DNA of 64,000 bases from Paracoccaceae bacterium (GCA_020446815.1 JAGRDY010000029.1:124001-188000), one strand, 5' to 3'; counted from the stretch's first letter, positions 34,656 through 44,617 are shown. Notes: a model not told the origin generated them from the letters alone. Program-made: numbers and translations.

Positions 34656-35285
34656 ATGTTCAGAACCTTGCTTGGCCTCGCACTGGCTCTTCTTCTCGTT
34701 CCGTCTGCCTGGGCGCAAAGTTCCTACCGGATTCAGCCCGGCGATTCGCTCCAGATGGAAGTGCTCGAGGATCCGAGCCTCAATCGCAGCCTGCTGGTTC
34801 TGCCCGACGGCAGCGTCAGCCTGCCGCTGGTCGGATCGATCAAGGCATCGGGCAAGAGCCTCAACGCCTTGCGCAGCGCAATCACCTCGGCGCTGGCCTC
34901 CAATTTCGCCTCGCCGCCCACCGTGTACCTGTCGGTCGGTCAATTGAACGCCATCACCTCGGCGGTCAACAACGCCGCCGCCCAGGCCGCGGCGGCCCGG
35001 TATTCCGGCTCGATGTCGGTTTTTGCGCTGGGCGAGGTAAACAATCAGGGCAAGATCGCCGTCGAACCGGGCGTGACCTTGCTGCAATTTCTCGCGGAAT
35101 CCGGCGGGCTGACCAAATTCGCCGCGACCAAGCGCATCCTGCTGCGCCGGCACGACCACAAGACCGGCAAGGAAATCGTTTACAAATATAACTACAAGGC
35201 CGTTCAGTCTGGCGCGGATGCACCGATGATCGTGCTTCAGGATGGCGATGTCATCGTCGTGCCAGAGCGTAAATTATTCGAATAA
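34656..35285 (+). CDS. polysaccharide export protein (Wza-like, SLBB domain)
   Basis: A 209-aa secreted export protein. Signal peptide MFRTLLGLALALLLVPSAWA, then the poly_export domain (YRIQPGDSLQMEVLEDPSLN; VLPDGSVSLPLVGSIKASGK) and an SLBB-like part (GEVNNQGKIAVEPGVTLLQF). No lipobox cysteine is seen, unlike Wza. It forms the periplasmic/outer-membrane conduit together with the next gene product. Start ATG at 34656; an in-frame TTG lies four codons upstream. Confidence 0.9.
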   Translation: MFRTLLGLALALLLVPSAWAQSSYRIQPGDSLQMEVLEDPSLNRSLLVLPDGSVSLPLVGSIKASGKSLNALRSAITSALASNFASPPTVYLSVGQLNAITSAVNNAAAQAAAARYSGSMSVFALGEVNNQGKIAVEPGVTLLQFLAESGGLTKFAATKRILLRRHDHKTGKEIVYKYNYKAVQSGADAPMIVLQDGDVIVVPERKLFE

Positions 35286-35298
35286 AGGCGGATTAGGT

Positions 35299-36711
35299 GT
35301 GGGGACGAGCAGAAACAAGATCGCGATAATCGCGACGCTGACGACAACTTTCTGGCCAACTTACGCCCTCCCTCAACAGGGGGGCGCAGGCGGGTTGCAG
35401 TTCGATTTCGGCATCAGTTCGACCATGAAGGTCGACGACAATTTCACCCTGGCGCCCACCAGCCCCGGAACGACCTTCATTTTCGACAACAAGCTGGATT
35501 TCAATCTCAGCAGCGTCACGCCGATTCACGACCTGAATCTTCACGTCTCGACGGTGCTGCGCTATGCCGAATTTCCCGGCCGGACCACCTCGGGAATCGA
35601 AGACCCGACCCTGCGTCTGAATTACACGACCGGCAATTCCAACAGCAATCTGGCCCTCGATGCCCGCTACCGCCGCGCCGACCGCGAATTTCTCAACCCC
35701 TTCGCCGTGGAACAGGACGAAACGGATCCCACCGTCGATCTTCTGGGCGGCGGCGGCACCGTGACGACGCGCCGCGCCGGGCTAACCTTCCAGACCGGCA
35801 TCAACGATCCCCTGGGCTTCACGCTGGCGCTGCGCCATGACGACAAATCCTATTCCGGAATCAGCATCCTGCCCCCGGCGACGCAGGCGCGGCTGTTCGA
35901 CACCGAAACCGACCGTATCAACGCGACCGTGACCATGCGCACATCGCCGGTCACCCAGTTCCGGCTGAACGCCGGACTGACCGAGTATGACGCCGAGGAT
36001 TCGGTTCTGACCGACCGCACCACGCAGGATTATGCCATCGGCATCGTCCAGGATATCAACCCGGTTCTGGTCCTTGACGCGCAGATCGGCCGCACCCGCG
36101 TCGAAACCACCACCACCGGCGGCACCGCCGAACGCTCCAGCACCACCGCCGCGGTGACGCTGACCCAGACCCTGGTCAACGGCACGGTCTTCGGATCGGC
36201 CAATTCGACGCTCAACCAGAACGGCACCCGCGCGACGCTTCGCTTCGGGCGCGCCCTGCAACTGGCCTCCGGCACGTTTTCCGGCTCGCTCGGGGCGACC
36301 CGCGGCCCCGGCGGCGACAATCAGATCGTCGCCACGCTCAGCTACGATCACCAGATCAACAGCTCCAGCGACATCCAGGTCACGCTCGACCGCAGCGCCT
36401 CGACCAACAACGCCAGCGAAGACGTTCTCGATACCCGCCTGTCGGTCAATTACGGCTATGCCATCGACAATCTGTCGCGCATCGACCTGACGATGAATGT
36501 GGCCCGGTCGGAAAACATCGACAACAGCACCGCGCCGACCATCGACCGCCAGTCGTTCCGCGCAAGCTATACGCGCGCGCTGACCCCCGATTGGAACCTG
36601 ACCGGCGGGTTTCAGCTTCGCTACAAGAAGGATTCGACCGTGCCCGCCGGCAGCGCCCGGTCGAATTCGATTTTCGTGACGCTGGACCGCAGTTTCAGTT
36701 TCCGCCCCTGA
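35299..36711 (+). CDS. outer-membrane beta-barrel protein of the polysaccharide export system
   Basis: A 470-aa protein starting from GTG at 35299, preceded by AAGGCGGA and only 13 bp after the export-protein stop. A signal peptide (to about ALPQQ) is followed by regularly spaced amphipathic strands with alternating polar residues, for example NLALDARYRRADREF and QFRLNAGLTEYDAED, and it ends in an aromatic strand (VTLDRSFSFRP). This fits the barrel proteins (TIGR03016-like) that accompany PEP-CTERM polysaccharide loci. Probably the outer-membrane exit channel. Confidence 0.8.
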   Translation: MGTSRNKIAIIATLTTTFWPTYALPQQGGAGGLQFDFGISSTMKVDDNFTLAPTSPGTTFIFDNKLDFNLSSVTPIHDLNLHVSTVLRYAEFPGRTTSGIEDPTLRLNYTTGNSNSNLALDARYRRADREFLNPFAVEQDETDPTVDLLGGGGTVTTRRAGLTFQTGINDPLGFTLALRHDDKSYSGISILPPATQARLFDTETDRINATVTMRTSPVTQFRLNAGLTEYDAEDSVLTDRTTQDYAIGIVQDINPVLVLDAQIGRTRVETTTTGGTAERSSTTAAVTLTQTLVNGTVFGSANSTLNQNGTRATLRFGRALQLASGTFSGSLGATRGPGGDNQIVATLSYDHQINSSSDIQVTLDRSASTNNASEDVLDTRLSVNYGYAIDNLSRIDLTMNVARSENIDNSTAPTIDRQSFRASYTRALTPDWNLTGGFQLRYKKDSTVPAGSARSNSIFVTLDRSFSFRP

Positions 36712-36872
36712 AACGATCCCGGATGAAGCGCCGGAAATTCGCAATTCGGGGCGACAATGCGCGGGGCGGTTCCGGTTTCGCGGCGGGCAGTTCGAAGAAA
36801 TTCAATCGCTTGCCGCGTTGAAATCACCTAAGATCGTTCCTGCGAGAAAACCACCAAAGGCCCAGCCGACCG

Positions 36873-38477
36873 ATGTCACAACCCGCCAGCCAGGGCCATT
36901 CCGACCGCACCACCGCATGGCCCGCGGTCAACCCGGCGGGGCTGGGGGTCTTCGCGCTGCTGCTGGCCGGATCGCTGCCGGTCTTCTGGATCGGCTTCGT
37001 TTCGCTGGCCCAGGCCTGGTCGACGCCCGAATACAGCCAGGGGCCGCTCATCCCGCTGATCTCGCTTTACCTTTTCCTGCGCGAATTGCGCCGCAAGCCA
37101 AGGCCCGCGGCCCATGTTTCGGACCGCTGGCCGGGGCTTCTGGTGATCGCGCTGGCGCTGGCGGTCGCCATCCTTGGCAATCTCATGCGTGTCGCCGATA
37201 TCGTGACCTATGCCTTCATCCTCTGGGTAGGCGGCATCATGCTGACGGTGTTCGGCTGGCGGCGCGGCAAGACCCACCAGCTGCCGGTGGTGCATCTGGT
37301 CTTCATGCTGCCCCTGCCGCAGATACTCTACTGGAAGATGACGATCTTTTTGCAATGGGTATCGTCGGCCATCGGCGTCTGGTTCGTCAGCCTCGCCGGT
37401 GTCGCCGTCTATCTCGAAGGCAATGTGATCGACCTTGGCGTCTACAAGCTTCAGGTCGCCGAGGCCTGTTCCGGCCTGCGCTATCTTTTCCCGATCCTGA
37501 GCTTTTCCTATCTTTTCGCGATCCTCTATCGCGGCCCGTTCTGGCACCGGGTGGTGTTGCTGCTTTCCGCCGCCCCGCTCACCGTGCTGATGAACTCGGT
37601 GCGCATCGGCGTCATCGGCATTCTGGTCAACTTCTACGGCATCGAACAGGCCGAGGGCTTTTTGCATTTCTTCGAAGGCTGGGTGATCTTCCTGATCTGC
37701 GTTCTCATCCTTTTCGGCATGGCGATCCTGTTGCAGAAAACCGCGCCCAACCCGCTTACCCTGTCCGAAGCGATCGATCTGGATTTCGAGGGCTTCGGCG
37801 GCATCCTGGCGCGCATCCTCGCGATTCGTCCGGCCCCGGCACTGGCCCTGGCGGCGGCGCTGAGCACGGCGGTATCGCTGGCCTGGGTCACGCTGCCCGC
37901 GGCACAGATCGCCGCGCCGGCGCGCGATCCGCTGGCGCTTTTTGCGCGCCAGATCGGCGATTGGTCAAGCTTCACGCTAAAGCTCGACCCCGATATCGAG
38001 CGTGTCCTCGGCGCCGATGACTATCTGAACGCCTTTTACCAGTCGCCGGGCGAAAACGATGTCGTCAGCTTCTTTGTCGCCTATTACGACAAGCAGACCG
38101 AAGGCCAGGGCATCCATTCGCCCGAGGTCTGCCTGCCGGCCGGCGGCTGGGAGGTGTTCAGCCTGGTCGAAACGCCGCTCGATCTGACGGCCGAAGGCTA
38201 CGGCAGGTTCGCGGCCAACCGCGCGGTCATCCAGAAGGGCCTGCAAAAGCAGCTCGTCTACTACTGGTTCGAAGGGCGCGGCAAACGCGAGGCGAACGAT
38301 CTGCGCGCCAAGCTCAGCGTCTTGTGGGACAGCGTGACCACCGGGCGCAGCGATGGCGCCCTGATCCGCTATGTAACGCCGATCGCGGCGGACGAAACCG
38401 AGGCCGATGCCGAAGCCCGGCTGATGCGCTTCATGGCGCTCAGCCTCAAACCGCTGCCCCGGTTCGTGCCATTCTGA
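36873..38477 (+). CDS. xrtD: VPLPA-CTERM-specific exosortase XrtD with EpsI domain
   Basis: A 534-aa membrane transpeptidase-like enzyme. The exosortase part (about 20-290) has eight or more membrane helices and the catalytic triad C199 ([13 protein letters not shown]), R244 ([10 protein letters not shown]) and H265 (GFLHFFEGW). Residues about 325-534 form a fused EpsI/DUF3485 domain ([16 protein letters not shown]). This long two-domain form with a VPLPA-type substrate nearby fits exosortase D. It cleaves the sorting tail of VPLPA-CTERM proteins at the inner membrane. Confidence 0.92.
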   Translation: MSQPASQGHSDRTTAWPAVNPAGLGVFALLLAGSLPVFWIGFVSLAQAWSTPEYSQGPLIPLISLYLFLRELRRKPRPAAHVSDRWPGLLVIALALAVAILGNLMRVADIVTYAFILWVGGIMLTVFGWRRGKTHQLPVVHLVFMLPLPQILYWKMTIFLQWVSSAIGVWFVSLAGVAVYLEGNVIDLGVYKLQVAEACSGLRYLFPILSFSYLFAILYRGPFWHRVVLLLSAAPLTVLMNSVRIGVIGILVNFYGIEQAEGFLHFFEGWVIFLICVLILFGMAILLQKTAPNPLTLSEAIDLDFEGFGGILARILAIRPAPALALAAALSTAVSLAWVTLPAAQIAAPARDPLALFARQIGDWSSFTLKLDPDIERVLGADDYLNAFYQSPGENDVVSFFVAYYDKQTEGQGIHSPEVCLPAGGWEVFSLVETPLDLTAEGYGRFAANRAVIQKGLQKQLVYYWFEGRGKREANDLRAKLSVLWDSVTTGRSDGALIRYVTPIAADETEADAEARLMRFMALSLKPLPRFVPF

Positions 38478-38523
38478 TCCGGTTCGACACGATGCCCCGA
38501 CCACTTCCGACAGGATTGCGGCC

Positions 38524-39186
38524 ATGACCGACGCGCGGCGCACCCAATTCCGGTCAACCGGCGGCCTGCGCCAGGTCCCGATGGTGGTCTGGGCGCTCCT
38601 GGTCTTGTGCCTGCTGTCCGAATTGGTGCTGTCGGGGGCGGATCTGGGGCTGTGGGGCGACCGGAACTGGCGGTTGCTCGCCTATCAGTACGGCGGCTTC
38701 TGGGCCGGGCTTCTGGGCGACTGGCGGCCGAATTACCCGGCCCAGCCGATTGTCATGTTCGCCAGCTACGGCTTTCTTCATGCCGGTTTGCTGCATCTGC
38801 TGGTCAACATGATCACGCTTTTGGGGCTCGGCCCGCCGCTTGCCCGCGGGATCGGCGCAGGGCGTTTCTTGATGCTCTATGCGGTTTCGCTGATCGGGGG
38901 CGCGGCGGGTTTTGCGGCACTTTCCCACGCGGCGGCGCCGATGATCGGCGCCTCGGGGGCCCTGTTCGGGCTGGCCGGCGCCTATCTGGCGCGGGACTAT
39001 GCGCGCCGCGCCGCCCGCGCCCTGCCGGTCTGGCCGGTGTTGCGCGCGATGGCCTGGCTCGGGGTGCTCAACCTGCTCTTGTGGTGGGCGATGCACGGCC
39101 AGCTGGCCTGGCAGACCCATCTGGGCGGCTTTGTCGCGGGCTGGGGCTTCATGGCGTTGAATGACCGCAGGCCCCGCAGGCCCTGA
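38524..39186 (+). CDS. rhomboid-family intramembrane serine protease
   Basis: A 220-aa six-helix membrane protein. FLHAGLLHLLVNMITLLGLG holds the conserved HxxxN, GASGALFGLAGAYLARDYA the catalytic serine in GASG, and HLGGFVAGWG the catalytic histidine. It cuts transmembrane segments of membrane proteins. Located 46 bp after xrtD with its own CAGGA site, so probably co-transcribed; whether it helps process sorting-tail proteins is unknown. Confidence 0.9.
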   Translation: MTDARRTQFRSTGGLRQVPMVVWALLVLCLLSELVLSGADLGLWGDRNWRLLAYQYGGFWAGLLGDWRPNYPAQPIVMFASYGFLHAGLLHLLVNMITLLGLGPPLARGIGAGRFLMLYAVSLIGGAAGFAALSHAAAPMIGASGALFGLAGAYLARDYARRAARALPVWPVLRAMAWLGVLNLLLWWAMHGQLAWQTHLGGFVAGWGFMALNDRRPRRP

Positions 39187-39221
39187 CCCGCGCCCGAAAC
39201 TGCGCGAAACCGGGCGGCCGC

Positions 39222-40430
39222 TCAGCGCCCCGCACGGGCGAAGACCCGGTCATAGGCGGCCAGAAGATGGGGCACCGAATGCGCCCAGCTCAGCCGCTCC
39301 AGCACCCGCGCGCGCCCCGCCTTGCCCATGCGCGCCGCCTGATCGGGCGCATCCATCAGCGCGGCGATCCTCGCGGCGAAATCCACCGGATCATTGGCCA
39401 CCGCATAAAGCGAAGCCTCGCCCGCCGAGGCCCGCCCCTCTTTCAGGTCGAACTGCACCACCGGCTTTTCCAGCGTCATGTATTCCATGACCTTGTTCAT
39501 CGTCGATATGTCGTTCATCGCGTTCCTGGGGTCCGGGCTGACCCCGATATCGCAACTGTTGAGCGCGACCAGCAGATCTTCGCCGTAAAGCGGCCCGGTG
39601 AAGGTGAAATGCGCCTCAAGCCCCCGTGCCGCCACATCGGCCTCGACAGCCGGCAATTCCGGGCCGAAACCGACGATGATGAAATGCACATCCTCCCGGC
39701 CCATGACGCGGATCAGATGGTCGGCGGCGGCGACCAGCAGGTCCATGCCCTCCTGCTGGCCGATCACGCCGACATAGCCCAGCACCGTGCCCGCCCCCTT
39801 GCGCATCGCCGGATCGGCGGGGCGAATCTCGAACTTCTCGATTTTCGGGGCCGAGCGGACGACAAACACGTCCTCGGGGTTCATCCTGCCGCGGCGGATG
39901 GCGATCTCGCGGAAACTCTCGTTGGTGGCGATGGAAACCGAGGCACAGGCAAAGGTCATCCGCTCCCAGATCAGCATGATCCGGTAAAGCAAACCCTTCC
40001 TCGCGAACTTCGCCTCGAACAGCTCGGGGCAGACATCGTGATGATCGAAAAGATACCGCACCCCGCGCCAGCGATACCAAAGCGCCAGCAGGAAAACCAG
40101 ATCGGGCGGGTTGCAGCCGTGGATCACGTCGAAACCGCGCTCGCGCCGCACCTTGCGCGCCAGCCGGAACCAGTGCCAGAGCGACAGCAGGTATTCCACC
40201 GCATAGGCCCTGGCCCCCGAATGGGCTTCGGGCGGCGCCGGGTAACGATAGATGTGGATGCCGTCGATCGCCTCGAAAGGCTTGTCCCAGCCGCGCCCGG
40301 TCGGGCAGATCACCGATACCTGATAGCCTTCGCCCCGCAGCGTGGTCGCCTCGAGCCAGACCCGGCGATCAAGCGGCACCGGCAGGTTTTCCACCACGAT
40401 CAAGACGCGCCTGTCGCCTATGTCGGTCAC
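39222..40430 (-). CDS. glycosyltransferase family 4 protein
   Basis: A 402-aa GT-B glycosyltransferase. VLIVVENLPVPLDRRVWLEA opens the acceptor domain; the C-terminal domain has VLGYVGVIGQQEGMDLLVAA, FIIVGFGPELPAV and CDIGVSPDPRNAMNDISTMN, then VMEYMTLEKPVV. I use the GTG at 40430 with a GGAGAAG site seven bases upstream; the longer frame upstream lacks one. Expected to extend the lipid-linked oligosaccharide in the cytoplasm. Confidence 0.87.
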   Translation of the reverse strand: MTDIGDRRVLIVVENLPVPLDRRVWLEATTLRGEGYQVSVICPTGRGWDKPFEAIDGIHIYRYPAPPEAHSGARAYAVEYLLSLWHWFRLARKVRRERGFDVIHGCNPPDLVFLLALWYRWRGVRYLFDHHDVCPELFEAKFARKGLLYRIMLIWERMTFACASVSIATNESFREIAIRRGRMNPEDVFVVRSAPKIEKFEIRPADPAMRKGAGTVLGYVGVIGQQEGMDLLVAAADHLIRVMGREDVHFIIVGFGPELPAVEADVAARGLEAHFTFTGPLYGEDLLVALNSCDIGVSPDPRNAMNDISTMNKVMEYMTLEKPVVQFDLKEGRASAGEASLYAVANDPVDFAARIAALMDAPDQAARMGKAGRARVLERLSWAHSVPHLLAAYDRVFARAGR

Positions 40431-40494
40431 TGTCTTCTCCTGCCCCGCGCTTTCGCCCTTGTTAGCCTGCCAGGCGCCATATGGCAAAGCCCGC

Positions 40495-41430
40495 TCATTC
40501 CTTCAGCGCAAATTCCACGACCGTTGTTTCCTGAAGGGGCAGGAAATTGTCGTCGGAAACGAGACTGACCACCACCTGCCCCGCGGCGTCGGTCCACAGG
40601 CTGATCGCCTCCATGTTGCCCAATGCGCCGGGCGCGCTGGTCATCAGGGTCTGCGCCGCGCCAAAGGCGCCCTGCGCATAGTCGAACCGGCGGATACGCG
40701 TGGAAAACCGCGCCAGAAGATTGACCCGCCGCTCCAGAAGATAGAACCTGCCGTCCGGGCCGAAATCCGCCCCCACGGCGGCAAAACCGCCGCCTGCCGG
40801 CAGCACCGGCCCGGCTTGCCAGCGTCCGTCCCTGCCCAGAAAGGTCTGGTAGCCCGGCGGCTTCCCCGTCGCGCGTTCAAGCACCGCCACAAGCTGCCCC
40901 TCCGGGGTGATCGCCAGCGCCTCGAACCCCTCGTTGCCCCAGAACCGCTTGAACCTGTCCCAGCGGTTTTGGGGCTCGGGCATCATGTCGGGCGGGCGAA
41001 AACCGGCAATCCGGGCATAGCTTTCAAAGGCGACAAAGACGGTCCCGTCCGCCCCGGCGGCAAGCGCCTCGGCATCGGCGGTGAAGCCTTCGACGGGTTT
41101 GCCGAAATTATCCAGAAACCGCCCCGTCCAGGTTGTCTCGATCCGCCGGATCCGCCCTTCGGCATCCCGCGACAGCCTAGCGCGAAACAGATCGCCCGCA
41201 TCGCTGGCGGCGATCAGCGACAAGCCGTCCCCGGCCATCACCAGCCCGGAAAACCCGCCAAATCCGGGCAATGGCTCATCCCAGCGATAGACCCCGCGCG
41301 CGACCAGCTCGGCCGCGGCAAGCGGCTGCGCAAAGGCCACGACGCCGACCAGGGTCGCCGCCGCCAACGCCGCCGCCGCCACGCGCCGCACGCCCACCGC
41401 CCCGCGGCGGCTATCGCGAACCACGGCCAA
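40495..41430 (-). CDS. secreted esterase-like-activity-of-phytase family protein
   Basis: A 311-aa protein with an N-terminal signal (hydrophobic AAAALAAATLVGVVAFAQPL, cleavage near residue 40) and a beta-propeller-like body: GFSGLVMAGDGLSLIAASDA, DAEALAAGADGTVFVAFESY, GFEALAITPEGQLVAVLERA, VGADFGPDGRFYLLERR and LVSDDNFLPLQETTVVEFAL. This pattern fits the PF13449 phytase-like esterase family. A second member lies at 46535. Its gene overlaps the next glycosyltransferase by 20 bp. The substrate is unknown. Confidence 0.8.
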   Translation of the reverse strand: MAVVRDSRRGAVGVRRVAAAALAAATLVGVVAFAQPLAAAELVARGVYRWDEPLPGFGGFSGLVMAGDGLSLIAASDAGDLFRARLSRDAEGRIRRIETTWTGRFLDNFGKPVEGFTADAEALAAGADGTVFVAFESYARIAGFRPPDMMPEPQNRWDRFKRFWGNEGFEALAITPEGQLVAVLERATGKPPGYQTFLGRDGRWQAGPVLPAGGGFAAVGADFGPDGRFYLLERRVNLLARFSTRIRRFDYAQGAFGAAQTLMTSAPGALGNMEAISLWTDAAGQVVVSLVSDDNFLPLQETTVVEFALKE

Positions 41431-42430
41431 AGGCGATACGGGCGGCTTCCGGCGACAGGCGCGCGCGCACCGATCCCGGCGGCCCCAGCCCCCAGACCGC
41501 CCGCAGCAACGCCCCCGCCTGCGCGGTCGCCCCCTTCAGGATCAGCTGCGCCGCCTTGGCGGTGGCATAGGCCATCGCCACCGGCAGCCCCGCCGGGTTG
41601 AACCGGCGCACGAACAGCATCCGGCTGTGATATTTGAACCAGAACGAAAACGGCGAGGCGAGCCGGTCCAGCGTCGGCGATCCGATCGCGGTTCCGGCGT
41701 GGTGATAGACGACAAACCCCGGCGCCACCGCCAGCGGCATGTCGCCGCGCCGCAGCGCCCAGTCCGCCTCTTCGTAATAAAGAAAATAATCCTCGCGCAT
41801 CGGCCCGACCCGTTCGTAAAACCCGCGCGACGCCACCATGTTGGCCCCGGTGATGAAATCGAGCCGCCCGGCCGGGGGCAAGGCCGTCGTGCCGGCATCG
41901 CGGCCAAGGTTGAAATTGCCCGAAACCCCGGTCCATAGATTGACCCGCCCGCCATCTATCTGAATGCGCGTCGGCGGATCGGCATAGCACACCCGCCCGC
42001 CCATCAGCGCATAGCCCGGCTGCCGCGCCGCTTCGTCCAGAATCGCCCTGACCGCACCCGGATCGGCAAAGGCATCGGGGTTGAGCACCCAGAAATGGCC
42101 GATCTGCGGCATCGCGGCCAAAAGCGCCAGCCCGCGGTTGACCCCGCCCGCAAAGCCGCCGTTCACCCCCGCATGGACAAGCGTCACATCGCCCGCCGCC
42201 GCCGCATCCGGGCGATCCTCGGGCCCGAATTCGCACAGGCTCACATCCGCCCGCCCCGCCGCCCAGCCGCGCAGAACCGCCACCGTGTCATCGGTCGAGG
42301 CATTGTCGACGACGATGATCCGGGGCCGCCCGCCGTGCTGCGCCAGCAGGCTTTCGACACAGCCGAGGATCACGTCATGGGCGTTGAAGGCGACGATGAC
42401 GGCGCCGACGGAACAGTCGCTTTCGGGCAT
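41411..42430 (-). CDS. glycosyltransferase family 2 protein (rhamnosyltransferase-like)
   Basis: A 339-aa GT-A transferase. VGAVIVAFNAHDVILGCVES, IIVVDNASTDDTVAVLRGWA and FWVLNPDAFADPGAVRAILD supply the nucleotide-sugar pocket and a DxD-like motif; FLYYEEADWALRRGDM is the ED-containing acceptor motif seen in rhamnosyltransferases. The start is uncertain among ATGs at 42430, 42451 and 42526; 42430 has AGGAG 13 bases upstream. Part of a leftward pair with the phytase-like gene. Confidence 0.85.
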   Translation of the reverse strand: MPESDCSVGAVIVAFNAHDVILGCVESLLAQHGGRPRIIVVDNASTDDTVAVLRGWAAGRADVSLCEFGPEDRPDAAAAGDVTLVHAGVNGGFAGGVNRGLALLAAMPQIGHFWVLNPDAFADPGAVRAILDEAARQPGYALMGGRVCYADPPTRIQIDGGRVNLWTGVSGNFNLGRDAGTTALPPAGRLDFITGANMVASRGFYERVGPMREDYFLYYEEADWALRRGDMPLAVAPGFVVYHHAGTAIGSPTLDRLASPFSFWFKYHSRMLFVRRFNPAGLPVAMAYATAKAAQLILKGATAQAGALLRAVWGLGPPGSVRARLSPEAARIAFGRGSR

Positions 42431-42596
42431 GGGCTCTGGCAGGCTCCTCATGATGTCGATGGCGGGCGAAACAGCCTGCCAAAGTGTTAGCAACTGGGCG
42501 CCGCCCCGGCCAGAAACATTTGCCAAACATTTGCCAGCGCGATTGCAAGACCCGGCGAAGCGGCTATTGTCGCGCCACAGTCAAGGAGGCTCCGAC

Positions 42597-43139
42597 ATGG
42601 CCGTAGCCCGGCGTTCCATCCTGTCACGTGTGGCGCGGGCGCTGAAATCCGCTCTCGATCCCGGCGTGCTTTTGCATCCGCTGCGCCTCATGCACTATTA
42701 TGGCTATACCCATGTCGCCCAGCGCCGCTTGCTGCACCTGGGCAAGGACGTGCGGCTGGCCCCCAATGTGTCCTTCGCCAACGGCGAACGCATAGCACTT
42801 GGCGATCAGGTGCAGGTGGGCGCGCGCTGTTCGCTCTGGGCCGGCAAGACGACAAGCTGGATCCGTGTCGGCGACCGCACCACCTTCGGCCCCGAGGTGT
42901 TTGTCACCGCCGCCGATTACGGCCTGGCCGCCGGAACGCGCATCACCGATCAGGCCATGATCGAACGCGACATCACCATCGGCACGGATTGCTGGATCGG
43001 CAGCCGCGCCATCCTGACGGCGGGCATCAGCATCGGCGACGGCGCGGTGATCGGGGCGGGGTCGGTCGTCACCCGCGACGTTCCCGCCGGCGCCATCGCC
43101 GTCGGGGTTCCCGCCAGGGTGGTCAGGATGCGCGGCTGA
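42597..43139 (+). CDS. left-handed beta-helix acyltransferase (WbbJ-like)
   Basis: A 180-aa hexapeptide-repeat acyltransferase with a strong AAGGAGG Shine-Dalgarno. Repeats include LGKDVRLAPNVSFANGERIA, IRVGDRTTFGPEVFVTAADY, RDITIGTDCWIGSRAILTAG and GDGAVIGAGSVVTRDVPAGA, ending VGVPARVVRMRG. The N-terminal 35 residues are basic. Predicted O-acetyltransferase acting on the polysaccharide precursor. Confidence 0.88.
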   Translation: MAVARRSILSRVARALKSALDPGVLLHPLRLMHYYGYTHVAQRRLLHLGKDVRLAPNVSFANGERIALGDQVQVGARCSLWAGKTTSWIRVGDRTTFGPEVFVTAADYGLAAGTRITDQAMIERDITIGTDCWIGSRAILTAGISIGDGAVIGAGSVVTRDVPAGAIAVGVPARVVRMRG

Positions 43140-43201
43140 TCCGGGCGGCCGCTTCGCCGCCGCCCGGTCGCGCCGCCCGGTCGCACCGCCCGGTCGCGCG
43201 C

Positions 43202-44617
43202 TCAACGCGGCCTGCGCCAGAACCGCCGGACCAGATAGCCGCGCAACCCCGACATCGCCAGAAGGGCGGCGACCGAGGTCAGCACCACCGCCCATTGCGC
43301 GATATGGATCTGATCCATCAGATGCCGCTTGGGGGCATAGACCTGCGCATCCACCAATGCCGTCGCAAAGGCCAGCGCGGTCAGCACCGCCGGCGCCAGC
43401 AGCGGCGTCAGCCGCAGCCCCGTCCGGCGCGACGCCAGCAGCACCGACATCAGATAGCCCAGCACCTCCGCCGCCGTCGCGATCCAGATGATCACAAGCA
43501 CATCGCCGGTTCTGATCACCGCCCACCACGAAACCGGCAACGACAGCACCCGGAAAAGATTGGCCGCCATCGCATTGCCCGATTGTCCCCTGGCCAGCGC
43601 CACCACGGCGCCGCCGGTCTTGGCCACCCGCACCGCCTGCAACACCGTGATCGGCACCAGAATCGGGATCATCGTGGCGTATTTCTGACCCAGCAGCAGA
43701 TCGACCACCGGCGCCCCCACCAGCGACACGCCCAGCACCAGCAACACCCCGATCACCAGGCTCGATTCCATCGTCGCGATGCCCAGCCACTGAAACGCCT
43801 CCGGCCGTTCGCGCGCCGCGCTGAGCTGCGGCAGAAAGAATGTCTGGCACGATCCCGCCAGCACCAGCGTCGGCGTCAGCGTCAGCGTCAAGGCCATCGA
43901 AAAATGCCCCAGTTGCAGCATCCCCAGTTCCCGCCCGACAATCAGCCTTTCGCCGTTGAACACCCCGAAAAGCAGGATGCCATTGACCAGCAGCGGCCAG
44001 CCGAACCCGGTCGCCGCGCGCATCTGCCCGAGGTCGAGCCTGACCCGATAGGGCCGTTCGGCCGTCAGATGCGACAGCACCACCATCGCGCCCGCCTGCA
44101 CGAACAAGGCCGCCAGCATGATACGGTAATCGTCATAGATCAGCGCCAGCGGCCAGAGCGCCAGAACCGAGACCAGCGGCGGCACCGAAAGCGACAGGAT
44201 CGACGGGGTGAATTTCAGGTGCCGTTTCAGCCGGTGAACATCGAAATGCTGCAACCCGTTGACCAGCGGAATGAAGGCGATCACCTGATATGCCCAGGCC
44301 AGATCGGCAATACCCAGAAACCGCGCATAGGCACCGGAAATGGCCCACAACAGCAGGCTCGACGTCAGCCCGCGCAGAACCTGAAACCCCTGCAACCCCG
44401 ATTGCACGCGCGGATCGTCGCCATCCTTGTCGACGACGATCATCTGGTTCAGCCCGAAATTCGACAGCATCTCGACGATCGACATGCTGATCGCGAAGGT
44501 CGAGGCGATCCCGTAATCTTCCGGGCTGATCAGCCGCGCCACGATCAGATTGCGCGCCAACAGCAGCGCCGAGCCGAATGCATTGCCCGAAACGAGCATG
44601 AAGGCTTTCTTGAGCAT
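43202..44617 (-). CDS. Wzx-like oligosaccharide flippase
   Basis: A 471-aa polytopic membrane protein with about 12 to 14 helices of the MATE/oligosaccharidyl-lipid flippase superfamily. The N-terminus LLARNLIVARLISPEDYGIA is a hallmark of Wzx/RfbX transporters. It would move the undecaprenyl-linked repeat unit to the periplasmic face. Encoded at the right edge of the island, with a promoter-like sequence about 170 bp upstream. Confidence 0.87.
   Translation of the reverse strand: MLKKAFMLVSGNAFGSALLLARNLIVARLISPEDYGIASTFAISMSIVEMLSNFGLNQMIVVDKDGDDPRVQSGLQGFQVLRGLTSSLLLWAISGAYARFLGIADLAWAYQVIAFIPLVNGLQHFDVHRLKRHLKFTPSILSLSVPPLVSVLALWPLALIYDDYRIMLAALFVQAGAMVVLSHLTAERPYRVRLDLGQMRAATGFGWPLLVNGILLFGVFNGERLIVGRELGMLQLGHFSMALTLTLTPTLVLAGSCQTFFLPQLSAARERPEAFQWLGIATMESSLVIGVLLVLGVSLVGAPVVDLLLGQKYATMIPILVPITVLQAVRVAKTGGAVVALARGQSGNAMAANLFRVLSLPVSWWAVIRTGDVLVIIWIATAAEVLGYLMSVLLASRRTGLRLTPLLAPAVLTALAFATALVDAQVYAPKRHLMDQIHIAQWAVVLTSVAALLAMSGLRGYLVRRFWRRPR

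Noticed and set aside
33780-35159. 459-residue minus-strand open frame across the TPR lipoprotein and export genes
   Set aside because: It is antisense to well-supported genes and spans their intergenic region without any recognisable motif.
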